A stretch of 64,000 bases of DNA from Buddleja alternifolia (lineage: Eukaryota > Streptophyta > Magnoliopsida > Lamiales > Scrophulariaceae), in assembly GCA_019426215.1 (NCBI GenBank), contig CM033404.1:5642001-5706000 (forward strand), given 5' to 3'. Below are positions 35,209 to 46,657 of the stretch, piece after piece. The notes under the pieces are model-generated. The model made no database searches and was not told the origin of the DNA. It saw nothing but the letters and a program-made list of their open reading frames with translations. Each line of letters opens with the position of its first letter. The first letter of the stretch is position 1. Made by a program: the position numbers and the translations under genes.

Positions 35209-37676
35209 TTATAGATTGTATAAAGAGAACCATCTTTTAATCATTGCAAAACATTCTTTAGGTTTGTACTCTAGCGCTGTATGACCTGCACCCTGCAAAA
35301 TATAACAATAAAAAATAAAAGACATTTTTCGTCTAGTTTACATCACAATATGCATAGAAAATGCAGAGTCAATTAAACTTGCTCTTGCCTTCACCGTAGC
35401 AAATGTGAGATAGGCTTCATTATTCTTGTATCTCTCCGTGTATCTACAAGTGATAAATTATAATTCAATTCGCATGGTCAAATAAATTATAAAGAGCATT
35501 TCTACACCGGTTCTCCAAGTCAAAAAACCAACCCTGCAACTTGACCATCGACGGTCCAAGGCCTCCATTCATCATCAACCGTGAGATTGAGAGCATGTAT
35601 CCATTTTAAAGTACTCATGTAAGGTATGATCATGTCGTGATCACCACTGAAACGAAGAGGGTATTTTTGGAAAAACATTGTTAGGCTTAAATTTTATGAA
35701 AAACGAGAAAAATAGTTAAAACTAAATTGCAGACATTTATATTTATTTAGCAACTAGCAAATGTGATCACTCACCTATATGTTATATTGATGTGTTGTGG
35801 TATGTCTTAAAATCTGGAGTCGAAAATCATTAAAGAGACATAGATATTTATTTAGCAAGTAGCTAATGTGATCACTCACCTATATGCCAAAACTTGATAG
35901 CCTTTCTCACTGAGAAGTTGATGATATTTGAATACACTTTCCACATCATTTTCATAGGATATGCTATTATTGCATCTTTGCCACTCTTGTTTTGTTCCCT
36001 GCTTGTCAAACAACATTACATTAAGAAACTAATTTCCTTCTCTGTTGAATATGAATCACGGGTTTTAGCGAGGCAAAGGAAATGTCTGAAAAATAAAGCA
36101 CAAAATTACATTATTTAATTTCAAGTCATTAATCGAAGGTCCAAACATAGAGCGGGAATAATTCACTATACAATATAAAAGAGAATTCTAGATCCGATAC
36201 GTATTTATTTGTCCATGTACCTTTCTGATGTGAAGAGCTTCTTGGACAGTTTCATTATTTGCCCAAACATACGAGGTTGCATAGTTATGATCCTGTAAAA
36301 AAGATAAGTTTGCCCTTCAAAAATTAACTCCAACCATTTTAATTGTATTATATATCTTATGTGTGCATTTGACGCTGTCTATCTCCGTTGGATAATTCTA
36401 TGTCAGTGTTCAATTATCCGAGTGTGTATTTTATGTCTATCTCTTTCACACAAGTGTGTGCGGGGACTGCACGCAATACACTTTATTGTATGAGAGAGAT
36501 AGACACTAGGACCACTGGACTTGGTCTAACATAGATTTTTCCATCTCCGTGTCATGTTCCATTCCATTGCTCTCTTCACATCGGATTGGATAACTTCATC
36601 TCTAGACACGGAGCTAAACCACATGACATGAACATGGTTAAAAATGTCATTAGATCAAGAAGCTGAAATTTACACGGCACCATGTTCCCTCTTGTTTGGA
36701 CAAAAGGAGAAGGTCGATCGGATCATCTATTACGAGTGCTTGGCCCCTTTGTAGATCATCACGTTTTGGTGAAATGGATAAGCAATTTGGCTCAAGAATG
36801 TGATTGATGCGGACAAGTTTCGTGCACTGCATTTGATCGTAGAGTAAATTACATAGATGTTGGGGTGTGAGACCCTAATTGCCAAAAACATAATTACCAA
36901 ACTTCCTCTATAAATAAAAGCACATTACAATGTTACCTTTATCAATAAAAATAAATTATACATTTACACTGTGATTTTGGAGTTGTCAAAATATAACAGA
37001 CGGTGTTTTGGCAATTTGTTGAACTATTTGGTCTCTAATTCCTTTTTGGTTTTGAAGATGGCAAGGAATTTAATTAATCATTAGTTCTCGTTTATTCCTT
37101 GTGCAGGTTTATGGCAAGTAACTATTCTACAAATATAGAAAAGGGAAGTATCTGCAATGTAATTTACATGATTGAGTTACATATATTACATAATTTACAG
37201 AACATCAAAGACTCGTGGCAGTTACTCAACAAGTTATGTATACATATAATAATCCCTTGACTATATCCTGAGACCACCGGAAATGTCCAAAATATCAAAT
37301 GACACGTAAGAACAAGATAAGAAAACGTAATTTTACCTCTCTAATAAGTCGAAGAGCATAAAGGCATTGTACATTATTTGGATCCGGACTCACATAATGC
37401 CCTCGACAGCTGCTTTTCGCTAGCTGAAATTTTTAAATTACGTATTATGTCCTTGTTATCCAATATGAAACTGACTTTATTACTTGTCACTGAACTTATT
37501 GTGTTGAAGATATTCATCAAAAGGGTATAAAACTACCTCATAGTATTCATCTGATATGAGTGCCATTCTGTGAGCATACGGAATCATTTCATTATTATCC
37601 TTCTTTTCATCGGTTAGTGGATTGCCAACGACGTACCCCTGTAGTGACATTCGTGGCTGAAGTCCAGCTTCGTTAC
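35209..37676 (-). pseudogene. SCPL-C: open C-terminal half (exons 6-13)
   Basis: Exons: e6 37537-37676, e7 37337-37423, e8 36674-36826, e9 36221-36292, e10 35880-35998, e11 35533-35646, e12 35389-35443, e13 35209-35292. All eight are open, join in phase, and end at a natural TAA. They encode the aspartate segment [12 protein letters not shown] and the histidine segment GAGHTALEY (family norm GGHTAPEY). Intron 12 has the GC donor; the other donors are GT. Upstream, exons 5-1 (to about 39450) are decayed: e5 (about 38249-38352) keeps GDSYGGK but has a frameshift ahead of it, and e4-e1 are barely recognisable. Hence it is a pseudogene as a whole, unless the assembly is chimeric. Confidence 0.85.
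36395..36545. mobile_element. Short foldback MITE, family copy 2
   Basis: It corresponds in position and sequence to the copy at 14455-14615, in intron 8 of SCPL-C. The left arm starts taattctatgtcag and the right arm ends gacttggtctaacataga. Confidence 0.5.
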
Positions 37677-37928
37677 CTGCATCCATCTCAACTCAATATT
37701 GCAATGGGGGGATAATTACACGCTCACCCAGTCACTTATAAGATAATTAACATTAGCCCCTTGGTTTTGCAAATTTCAAGACACCCCTGTCAGATTCTAA
37801 CAACTCAAAAAATAGAAAGTAAAATTGTAATTTGTTTTTACTCGTAGGAGAAGTTATGCTAATTTCTCAAATCTTGGGTATTTTTCGTAGTTAGAGTCAC
37901 TTCTATAAATATCTACTCTATATAATTC

Positions 37929-38215
37929 GGGAAAATTGCATATAACCCCCCCTGTGTTATCATTTTTTTGCTGAAAACCCCCTTATGTTAATTTTTTTGC
38001 ACGAAACCCCCTTGTGTCAGCCTAAACTCTACATGGAACCCCCAACCCTACATCAAATACACTGCGCGTGTATGCTACTTTCGGCGGATTTAACACGAAT
38101 TGGGGTTTTTTTGCAGGGTTTAGGCTGACACAAGGGGGTTTCGTGCAAAAAAATTAACATAAGGGGGTTTTCAGCAAAAAAATGATAACACAGGGGGGTT
38201 ATATGCAATTTTCCC
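37929..38215. mobile_element. Mutator-like MITE in SCPL-C intron 5
   Basis: This is a 287-bp foldback with near-perfect arms of about 100 bp, beginning gggaaaattgcatataaccc at both ends. Exact 9-bp duplication ATATAATTC at 37920-37928 and 38216-38224. Very low arm divergence points to a recent insertion. Confidence 0.9.
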
Positions 38216-38248
38216 ATATAATTCAAAGTTTATAATCTTAAATATACC

Positions 38249-39450
38249 ACCTTCTGCTATTTCCAGCGCAACCATGGGAATAATTTTGCCTCCATAAGAG
38301 TCACCAACAATATACAAACGGTTAGACGTCGGGTCGAGCTCAACAACCACGTGGGCATTTCACCCTAAATTCTTAAAATTACCCTAAAAATTAGATAAAA
38401 GTTCTTTTGTATTACCTTTCTCAGAAAGGCGTAATTCTGTTTTGCCGATTTAGTATCATTGGATGCATCAGTCGAGAATCCAGTTTATGAATTGAATATT
38501 GAGAATCTAAAAAAGTATAACTTTTTTTTAAAATCGGTTCCACAGGTAAACAACAAACGAAATATTAAAATGAAATTATAAACGTTTCACCTTTGTCCAT
38601 ATGGATTTATAGTAGGTATACTTTTGGTAAAAGCATGACCAATTAAGTCTCAATAATCAAGTACACAGATTAAGCTCATTCAATGCATTGGTAATAAAAA
38701 TCTGATTATTATTTAGGAGTATCATATCGCGGGATAGTCCACCCCTACATAACACGTTAAATAATTTGGTCTTTCTAGTATGGCCCTTCTTTGATTTTTC
38801 TAACTCATAGATTTTTTGGGTATTATAGAGTCTTATTCAGACACATCATATCCTCTATTTCAAAATATGTTTAATTTGCTATTTCTGATTTTGTTGCTAC
38901 TTTCTTATGAAATATGAAACCAAAAGGTAAAGAAAGAACATCATAATTAGTTGGATAGTGGGACACAAGTGTATTCGATCATAATTCTAAGAGATACAAA
39001 AAACATATTTTGACCTAAAGATTGCCCCACAAATTGGTTTTGTTATATAAATCAAACAATGTACGAAAAAAAAACACGTCACAACAATCCTAATTAGTGT
39101 ATTCTAAAATTTTCACATCCAAACCATTTTTCTGTTGAATCTTTGGCTCACTGTGTATTTTCATTTTTTGGACGGTGACGTCATCCAAAATAATGAGAAA
39201 TATTTCCTAAATACACAACCCGGCCCGCCATACATAAGCCTCAATGTTTCATGGGTTTCCATAGAAACATCTTCCTTTGAAACTCTCCCACGCCAATGTA
39301 TGGCGATACCAACATTTAGCCAAATTTTTTTAAAAGATATAAATTACAAACTCTCAATAACAGACCCGGTTTCCATGAAAGGCAGAGGTTTAACCCGGCA
39401 GAGTTGTGATGATGGTTCTGTGGTAACTAAACGAGGAGAAGAATGACAAT
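38249..39450 (-). pseudogene. SCPL-C: decayed 5' exons (5 to 1)
   Basis: Exon 5 lies at about 38249-38352 (LYIVGDSYGGKIIPMVALEIAEG after a net four-base deletion). Traces follow of exon 4 (about 38410-38505), exon 3 (about 38590-38635), exon 2 (about 39200-39300) and exon 1 (about 39360-39440, with the 'cccggcagagttgtgatgat' block). Many indels prevent any continuous reading. Confidence 0.6.
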
Positions 39451-42012
39451 GGCAAATAAAACAAAAATCCTTTGTAATAGTTGAAACATTGAGAGTATTA
39501 AAATGGACATACATTGAAGAAGTTAAAGGTCCTAGAAAATAATGTAATAAGGTCGAAACTACCAATCATGTCTCTCTCTCTCTCTCTTTGTTTTTTTTGG
39601 AAACATTTTGACACGTTTCTTTTTGGTATTTTGAAGTTAAAATGGAGACAGACCTCATTATCTTTCTGGATATTCTTAAGATCATTGAGCATATAAGTGG
39701 GAAAAGGAACCTAAGAAACATATTAGTTAAGTGGGTTTAAACCGTTGGATCATATAGGATGAGGTGATTATTTCACTTTATGATATTATTATGTGCATAT
39801 CCAGTGGTTGACAAATACACTTGGGTATTGCCCACTTTAGTAGTATGAAATTTCACGATCGATTGATACCAACACTGATTTACGAACTCGTGTGATCACT
39901 CACATGCACTCTTGAAGTAGTGGGCACACTGAGGAAGTAAGATAGGAAAAATTATGATAAATTGAGTTCAATGATTCTAATATTTATATTTTTTTTATAA
40001 AGTCCTAGAACCTAGAATACTCAGTCTGAGGGATCCAAGGAACTTTCAGAGGGCTCGCCTCAACTTACATTTTTTTGGCCAAGTATGAAGGAGAGTTTAA
40101 TCAAGACAGTGGTATGTCTGGAAAGTCTATGCTAGACCAAGTTTAATGGTCGTAGTATCTATCTCTCTCACGCAGTAAAGTGTATTATGTATGATCTCTA
40201 CACACAATTGTGTGAAACACAAAGCATTTACTCGGACCATTAAACTCGATTTAACATAGAATTACTCGTGATATCCTAGTGTTCAATCCGCCAATTGTGC
40301 AAACATGAAACTTCCAAACACAGTTCAAACTATCGGCCCATATTATGGACTATCGACTGATACACATATCTTGACCGATGAGATACATCAGACAATATTT
40401 ATTATACTCAGAATTTATATGTATTGCTGATAACATCCGATATCAAATTATATCACTGATATAATGATATTATCGATTGTATCAACGATATTAATATATT
40501 ATCACTCATAATATCGAGTATCTCGGAAAAGTTACTTTAAATAATAAAGTTTCTACTTATTTTTAATAAAACATGATTTGTGATACAATCTAGTGGACGT
40601 GTGTTATATGTGTGTGTTAATAAAAATAAAGATATAATTTATTTTATTGAATAAATATAAAAATCTTACAAATAAAATATAGAAAACAAGAATCAATGGT
40701 ACAAAAGACATAATCCAAACTCTAGCCAAGAACAATAACTAAAAGGAGGACGAGTTTGACACTAAAGTTTTGTAGAAGAAATGCTTGCTGCTTAGAGAGA
40801 GGCGTGAGTTGTTGTAGAGAGAGAAAAATATGATATGAATCTGATTTGGGAGCTAGCTAAATTATATAAATGTTGCAAAAGAGCCCCTGAAATATTAGTC
40901 AACTACAAAGTTGACCCTGAGTAGTAGCAAGTTGGACGGGCCAAATTGTGGGCCTGGAGCACTTCATGTGAGCTTTATTTTAAAACTTGTTGCACAAGCC
41001 CAAACACTTGTTATATTCAACAATGTGCCATGAAAGTTTATTCTTTAGTTACTATAAAACTTTTTTCTATGAAGCTACTTACGCGCACCACTATTTCATA
41101 TTGATGATGGTAAAAATCGTCAGACAGTGATTATCACGTGATTAACCACGTGGAGAAAGGGAACCGATCCAACTCACGACAAACTAGGTTGAGGGTTGAT
41201 TAAGTTATAGACTACACTCGGTTACTTCGAGCTGCCTACGTACCCAACCAATGTGGGATCAAGTCAGTTCGTAGTTCTTTTGTAGGGTTACTCTTAATAG
41301 TTAGTGAATTTTTTATTGGGGGAGTAGATAATGAGCCTCTCCCAGCTCTTCTAAGATATTTATAAGGAGCTGGTAGAGGGCCATGACCTGAATTAGCTAA
41401 CAACCCATCAGGGTTAGTCACCTTGACAGTATGGTCTCTTAAACTGATATTAGGACCCAACTATCTTTGCTGGGTCTTTCGTACTTTTTGGACTTGTACA
41501 GAGGGTCCTCCACGGATCCGCCCCCGGGTAGCGACCCGACCCATCTTGGGGACACAAGCAATGACCATAATACCCTTGGGTACTTTTTAGTGCTCATATA
41601 ATGCCCCCCACTCCCGGGTTTACTGGGTGGGATACACGGGAGTGAATGTAATATCGCTTAGGCCACACCACCTAATTTCGAATTCTACTAAGCAATGAGT
41701 CATAAAGACTCCTCATCTACTTTTGTATAAGTATGGAGGGGTAGTTGGCGCTTAGCCGCAATTTCTCTCCACATCTCCACACTCTCTCATCCCTTAAAGA
41801 AATTATCTCTCTAGGAGCTTCCCTCACTCTACCATGGGCAAAAGCCAAGGTGACCAAGGTAAAAATAATATAATTTGTTGTTGCTTTCTTTTTTTGGTAT
41901 GGACATGTGATAATAGCTTTGAGATACTTGCTCGCTTTTCTTCTCTCTTTTTGATTGATTAAATCCATGCTCTCGCCGCCCCAATAGAGATTGATTAATA
42001 TAATTTGTTGTT
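39451..42012. other. Repeat-derived non-coding stretch
   Basis: This contains a TC dinucleotide run (about 39572-39590), a third short foldback MITE (about 40128-40255), a TATCG-rich repeat (about 40310-40520) and, from about 40560 to 41990, unclassified LTR-like DNA with a GC-richer core (cccccactcccgggtttact, about 41605) and the 'ctgcctacgtaccc' motif. A 'taatataatttgttgttgct' word is repeated at 41865 and 41995. A possible tiny exon (ATGGGCAAAAGCCAAGG, 41834) precedes a GT but has no continuation I can find. Confidence 0.45.
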
Positions 42013-42339
42013 GCTGAGTACTTTGCTATTTCAGAAGCAGTGGGCAAACAGATGGTTTGGTTGAAGAACTTTCTGAGGGAGATTGATAAGGAGCAACGGA
42101 ATTGTGCACTTTATAGTGATAGTCAAAGTGTCATTTGTTTGGCAAAGAATCCGGTGTTTCACTCGAGGACGAAGCATATTCAATTGAAGTATCATCACAT
42201 CCGAGAGATGATAGATGATGGGACTTTGGAGTTAAAGAAGGTGCATGGTACGAAGAATTTGGCGGATATGTTAACTAAGGGAGTTACCACCGAGAAACTG
42301 AGGTTCTGTATGGCCTCAGTTGGCCTCAAACTTATGTAA
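42013..42339 (+). pseudogene. Copia RNase H C-terminal fragment
   Basis: The frame is open from AEYFAISEAVGKQMVWLKNF through YSDSQSVICLAKNPVFHSRTKHI and the end motif KNLADMLTKGV to a stop at 42337-42339. These are the standard last motifs of copia polyproteins (SDSQSA, TKHIDI, ADMLTK). The N-terminal part of RNase H, the reverse transcriptase and the integrase are absent, so it is a fragment. Confidence 0.85.
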
Positions 42340-42949
42340 TGAGGAGGCCGACTTATGCTAGAGAGAGAGTGCGTTCATTTGGAGAATGAAGAGTCATGGA
42401 GTTTGATGAAGATGTTGTGTTTCTACTTTGAATTTGGTCTGCAAGTGGAAGATTGATAGGTTTGAGTGTGGAGACAAATCAAAGTGTCAAAGGAAGAAGA
42501 AAATGAGCCGAGACGGCGCCTAGGCGCAGCCCGATGCACGCCTAGGCACGACACGCAGGAGGCAGTCGAGACAGTGCAGATTGGCTACTGCATGCGGCGC
42601 CCAGGCGCCGGTTGGGGCACCGTCACAGTGGCGCCCAGGCGTGCCTGGGTTGGCGCCTGGGAGCGGGCCCATCGGCTGCAGCGAGAATTGACGTTGTTTT
42701 TCCTTTTTTGGCAGTGTTTTTTGAGTTACCTATTGTGATTAGGTCTTTGTATCTTTGCCTCCAAGTTTAGGATATATAAGTAGATGAAATTCTCTTCATT
42801 GTAATTGTATCTCTCTCACAAGAATAATAAAATCTCTCTAGCATAGGTATGTGGACGTAGGCCATTTGCCGAACCACGTCAAATCGTTGTCTCATTTTTC
42901 TTGCTTTTTCTTTACTTTTAAGTTCTTTTATGCGCATTGATTCATAACA
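42013..42949 (+). mobile_element. 5'-truncated Ty1/copia retrotransposon: RNase H end plus 3' LTR
   Basis: The RNase H C-terminus is followed by a purine-rich stretch (gcaagtggaagat) and a 496-bp LTR, 42454-42949, beginning TGATAGGTTTGAG and ending ...ttcataaca. The LTR contains a GC-rich block (42510-42680) of repeated ggcgcctaggcg/gcgcccaggcg words. Everything upstream of RNase H is lost. Confidence 0.8.
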
Positions 42950-43169
42950 TCTATGTGTTGTAAACTCTCTTTTTTAATTAAATAAATGTCATTCTGTGTT
43001 TGTGTTACGTTAAAAAAAACACTAAATATGAATAGAATTAATCGGGTCAGATTTATATACTCCTGAACTGCGATAGCTAAAATTGATGGGAAAAATCACC
43101 AGAGACTGTCCGAGAAAATGAAAAAAAGTGTTCTCATTTACGAGAAAAAAACATGGTTTATATTTATAG

Positions 43170-44174
43170 GGAAAAATCGCAATTTTGGTATCGTAGGATA
43201 GAGCTAGTTCGCAATTGGTACCACTTTTCACTTGTCTCACTTTTGGTACCAAATAAGTTTTTTTTCCCCCTCACTTTGGGTACCACCGTTACTAAAAGGA
43301 ATTCGACATGTGCGTTACCTATTGGCTTTGGGGGGAAAGGTACTGTTTGGGGCTGATTTGGAAGGAAAAAAATTGGTTGAATGGATCAAATTTGACCAAT
43401 TTGGTATTTTTAAGACCAATTTTTTGAGATTTTTTCATTTGAGCTCAAATTTCACAATTTTTTCTTTCAATAATCATTTCTTCTTCCTAGAGCAAAGATA
43501 GTAGCAAACAAAATGTGAAAGTGAAATTCAATGCTATTGTGGGAAGAAATTTTATTTTTGGACGTCAAAAACTGTCGGGATCACATTTCGAAGATTCCAC
43601 TTTTGTGTTTATCGCACTAGAGGATGTAAATTCTTCTCTTGGTATAACGCACCATATGCTCCAAGGGCTTTTGATGTGATATTCGAACTTCAATAATATA
43701 AGAGAGTTGGAGAATCAAATTGTTTCAAATAAGCAACCTATCTTCAGAATTGGTTCTCGTCGATTTTTGACGTCCACAGACCACAGATCCTACACTAGCA
43801 TTGTATTTCACCATTTTGTCTACGACTACCTCTGCTCAAAGAAGAAAAATAGGAAGAAGCCATGGGTTTTTGAAGAGAAACTTGGAAAATTTGAGCTCAA
43901 ATGAGCAAAACTACAAAAAATTGGTCTTAGAAGGACTGAAATAGTCAAATTTGACCCATTTAACCGATTTTCTCCCCTTCAAACAGTACATTTTCCCCCC
44001 AAGCCAGAAAGTAATGAACATGTGTCTTGCACATGTCAAATTTCGTTAAGTTACTAACGGTGGTACCCAAAGTGAGAAAAAAAACTAATTTGGTACCAAA
44101 ATTGAAACAAGTGAAAAGCGTAGTACCAATTGCGAACTAGCTCTATCCTACGGTAACAAAATTGTGAATTTTCC
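43170..44174. mobile_element. Long-arm foldback (Mutator-like) element with GRF finger fragment, copy B
   Basis: Exact 9-bp duplication TATTTATAG at 43161-43169 and 44175-44183 brackets 1005 bp starting ggaaaaatcgcaattttggt. The left arm encodes a continuous GRF-type finger on the plus strand (about 43535-43680: CYCGKK, FWTSKTVG, FCVYRTRGCKFFSWYNAP). The right arm carries a decayed inverted copy of its first half. It is better preserved than copy A. Confidence 0.8.
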
Positions 44175-45356
44175 TATTTATAGAAAAAACATGTTTAGGA
44201 TTTATATATAAAGGGTTATGAAAATTGGCTTATATAATGATTTGATTTAGTTTGATCGCTAATGTCTCGCTCCTCCCTCGGCCGAACCCAAGTGTAATTT
44301 ACAAAAAGAGTGAACTATACTTGTTACATAATTGGTCGCTCTTTCACACTTTTTGTGAAATACTAAGGTTTGGTCGAGCCGAGAGCGAGTTAGAATGTCC
44401 CATCAATCAGACGGCATCTCAATGAAAATATTATTCTGTTTGAAGCGTCATTATTTTCTAAATTTTGGAATCAAATTTCTGTTTTAATAAGATCAATTAC
44501 ACTAACTACCCCTTTTATTTTGTGTAATCACAATACAATCAACTTATTTGTGGCCCATAACAAACATACTCTTCCTATAATAAAATCTTACAATTACCCC
44601 CTCTGACTACGACCATTACTCAAATGTGACGTAAAGTTAAATGTCAATTTTACCCTTGTTTAAAAAAAATAAAAAAATAAAAAAAGTTAATTACATTAGC
44701 ACCCTTCTTATTTTGTTTAATTATAATACAGTCCGCTTTATAGGATCATGTGACAGTCTGACAGACACTCCCTCTTATAATTAAAGCTTACATTCACCCT
44801 TACGACTAACTTCAGCTACTTTTTTCCTTTCTTTTTAAATTTTTTTTGTAATATTTTTCTATATTAACTTTTTAAATTTTCTATTTTTATTGTAACCTTA
44901 TATTGTTTTCTTTCAACTTTTTTTTCAATTAATTAGTAATTGATTTCATATTATTTTTGGTAACTTACTAATTTCGATCTATACGAATTGAATTATGATA
45001 TTGTCCCAAATAAATCAAAATTTGGTATATATTTTCATTTTAAAAAAAAATTGAATTCCCATAAATCGAGTTTGCATTTCATTATTAAGATGTTAGCCAA
45101 TCTTTACGAAATCATTTATTTAAGACTAAATTGAAAGTTACAAATATATCATCTTTATTATGTAAAATTACATTCACCTCCTCAAAGGCAAAATAGAAAA
45201 TTTAGAAAATACTTCTTAATGATGTCAGCAAAATCCGTTAGTTCTTTGACGAGAGGGGGTGATTGTAATATTTTATTATAAGAGGGCGTTATTTGTCATG
45301 TGCTTAAAATAAGCGAACTGTACTATAATTATATGGCACTGACCTCTAAATCCTAT
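44175..45356. other. Non-coding flank with the partner of the 28261-29034 TIR candidate
   Basis: About 44510-45320 repeats the AT-rich element seen at 28261-29034. The rest is the common 3' flank of array units. No gene is seen. Confidence 0.5.
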
Positions 45357-46657
45357 TTATAGATTGTAAAAAGAGAACCATTTTTTAATCATTACAAAAT
45401 ATTGTTTAGGTCTGTACTCTGGTGCTGTATGACCTGCACCCTGCAAAATATAACAATAAAAGATAAAAGATGTTTTTGGTCTAATTTACTTCACAATATA
45501 TTCATAGATAATACAGAGTCAATTAAACTTTCTCTTGCCTTCACCGTAGAAAATGTGAGATAGAATTCTTTGTTCTTATATCTCTCCGTGCATCTATAAA
45601 TGATAAATTATACTTCATGATCAAATAAATTATAAAGAGCATTTCTTGTCCGCGTCGGGGATTAGGAAAACCGACACTGCAACTTGACCATCGACGGTCC
45701 AAGGCCTCCATTCATTAACAACCGTGAGATTGAGAGCACGTATTCATTTCACAGTGCTCACGTAAGGTATGCGCATGTCGCGATCACCACTGAAACTAAG
45801 AGGGTATTATTGGAAAAACATACATCATATACACTACAACAAAAAGTAATATTAGTGACAAAATTTGAAGTGACAATGTTAAATTTGTCACTATGTGCAC
45901 ATAATAAGTGACAATCATTTTTGCTTTGTCACAATAAGAATTTTTAGTGACAAGAGTTTTTTTAAAGTTGTCACTATTGACAATTAGTGACACATGTATA
46001 GTGACAACACAAATAGAGTGACAACTATAATTGTTGTTACTAAGTTGTCACTAAAGGTGTGTCACTAATTGTAATGTCAATAATGACAACAACTCCTTTG
46101 TAATAATCACCAAGAGTAACAACTTTTATGCAAATCTTGTCACTATTAAACATGTAAAACTTATTTTTGTGACAAAACAAAATTTCTTGTCACAGAAAAT
46201 TTATAATTAGTGACAACTTTGAAATTATTACTTGACATTTTGCCACTAATATCATAATTTTTTGCAGTGATAAGCCATAGATATTTATTTAGCAAGTAGC
46301 TAATGTGACCACTCACCTATATGCCAAAACTTGATCCTTTCTCATTGAGAAGTTGTTGATATTTGAATACACTTTCCACATCTTTTTCATAGGATATGCT
46401 ATTATTGCATCTTTTCCACTCTTGTTTTGTTCCCTGATTGTTAAACAACATTACATATTAAGATTAGCGAGGCAAAGGAAATGTCTGAAATATAAAGCAC
46501 AAAAGTACATTATTTGAAGTAATTATCGAAGGTCCAATATGAAAAAGTATTCTAAATCCGAGACGTATATATTTTGTCCATGCACCTTTCTGATGCGAAG
46601 AGCTTCTTAGACAGTTTCATCATTTGCCCAAACGTAAGAGGTTGCATAGTCATAATT
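45357..46657 (-). pseudogene. SCPL pseudogene S5 (exons 13-9)
   Basis: Exons: e13 45357-45440 (GAGHTAPEYRPKQYF, to a natural stop), e12 45539-45593, e11 45676-45789, e10 46317-46433, e9 46587-46657. Exon 11 has His to Arg in the SGDHDM motif (SGDRDM) and Trp to TGA. Exon 9 has Gln to TAA and is one base short. Intron 12 keeps the GC donor. A CACTA MITE lies in intron 10. Exons 1-8 are absent. Confidence 0.8.
45832..46269. mobile_element. CACTA-type MITE in S5 intron 10, with empty sites
   Basis: It begins CACTACAACAAAAAG and ends TTTTTTGCAGTG, is 438 bp long, and is flanked by ATA on both sides (45829-45831, 46270-46272). The same intron in SCPL-A (about 13757) and S3 (about 29599) reads straight through as acatcatataagccat. 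The interior repeats 'gtgacaa/ttgtcac' words throughout. Confidence 0.9.

Noticed and set aside
41834..41860. First exon of an unknown gene (MGKSQGDQ)
   Set aside because: A GT follows, but no downstream exon in frame could be found before the copia fragment.
42466..42738. 90-codon open frame in the copia LTR
   Set aside because: It arises from the GC-rich repeat words in the LTR and is not protein-like.
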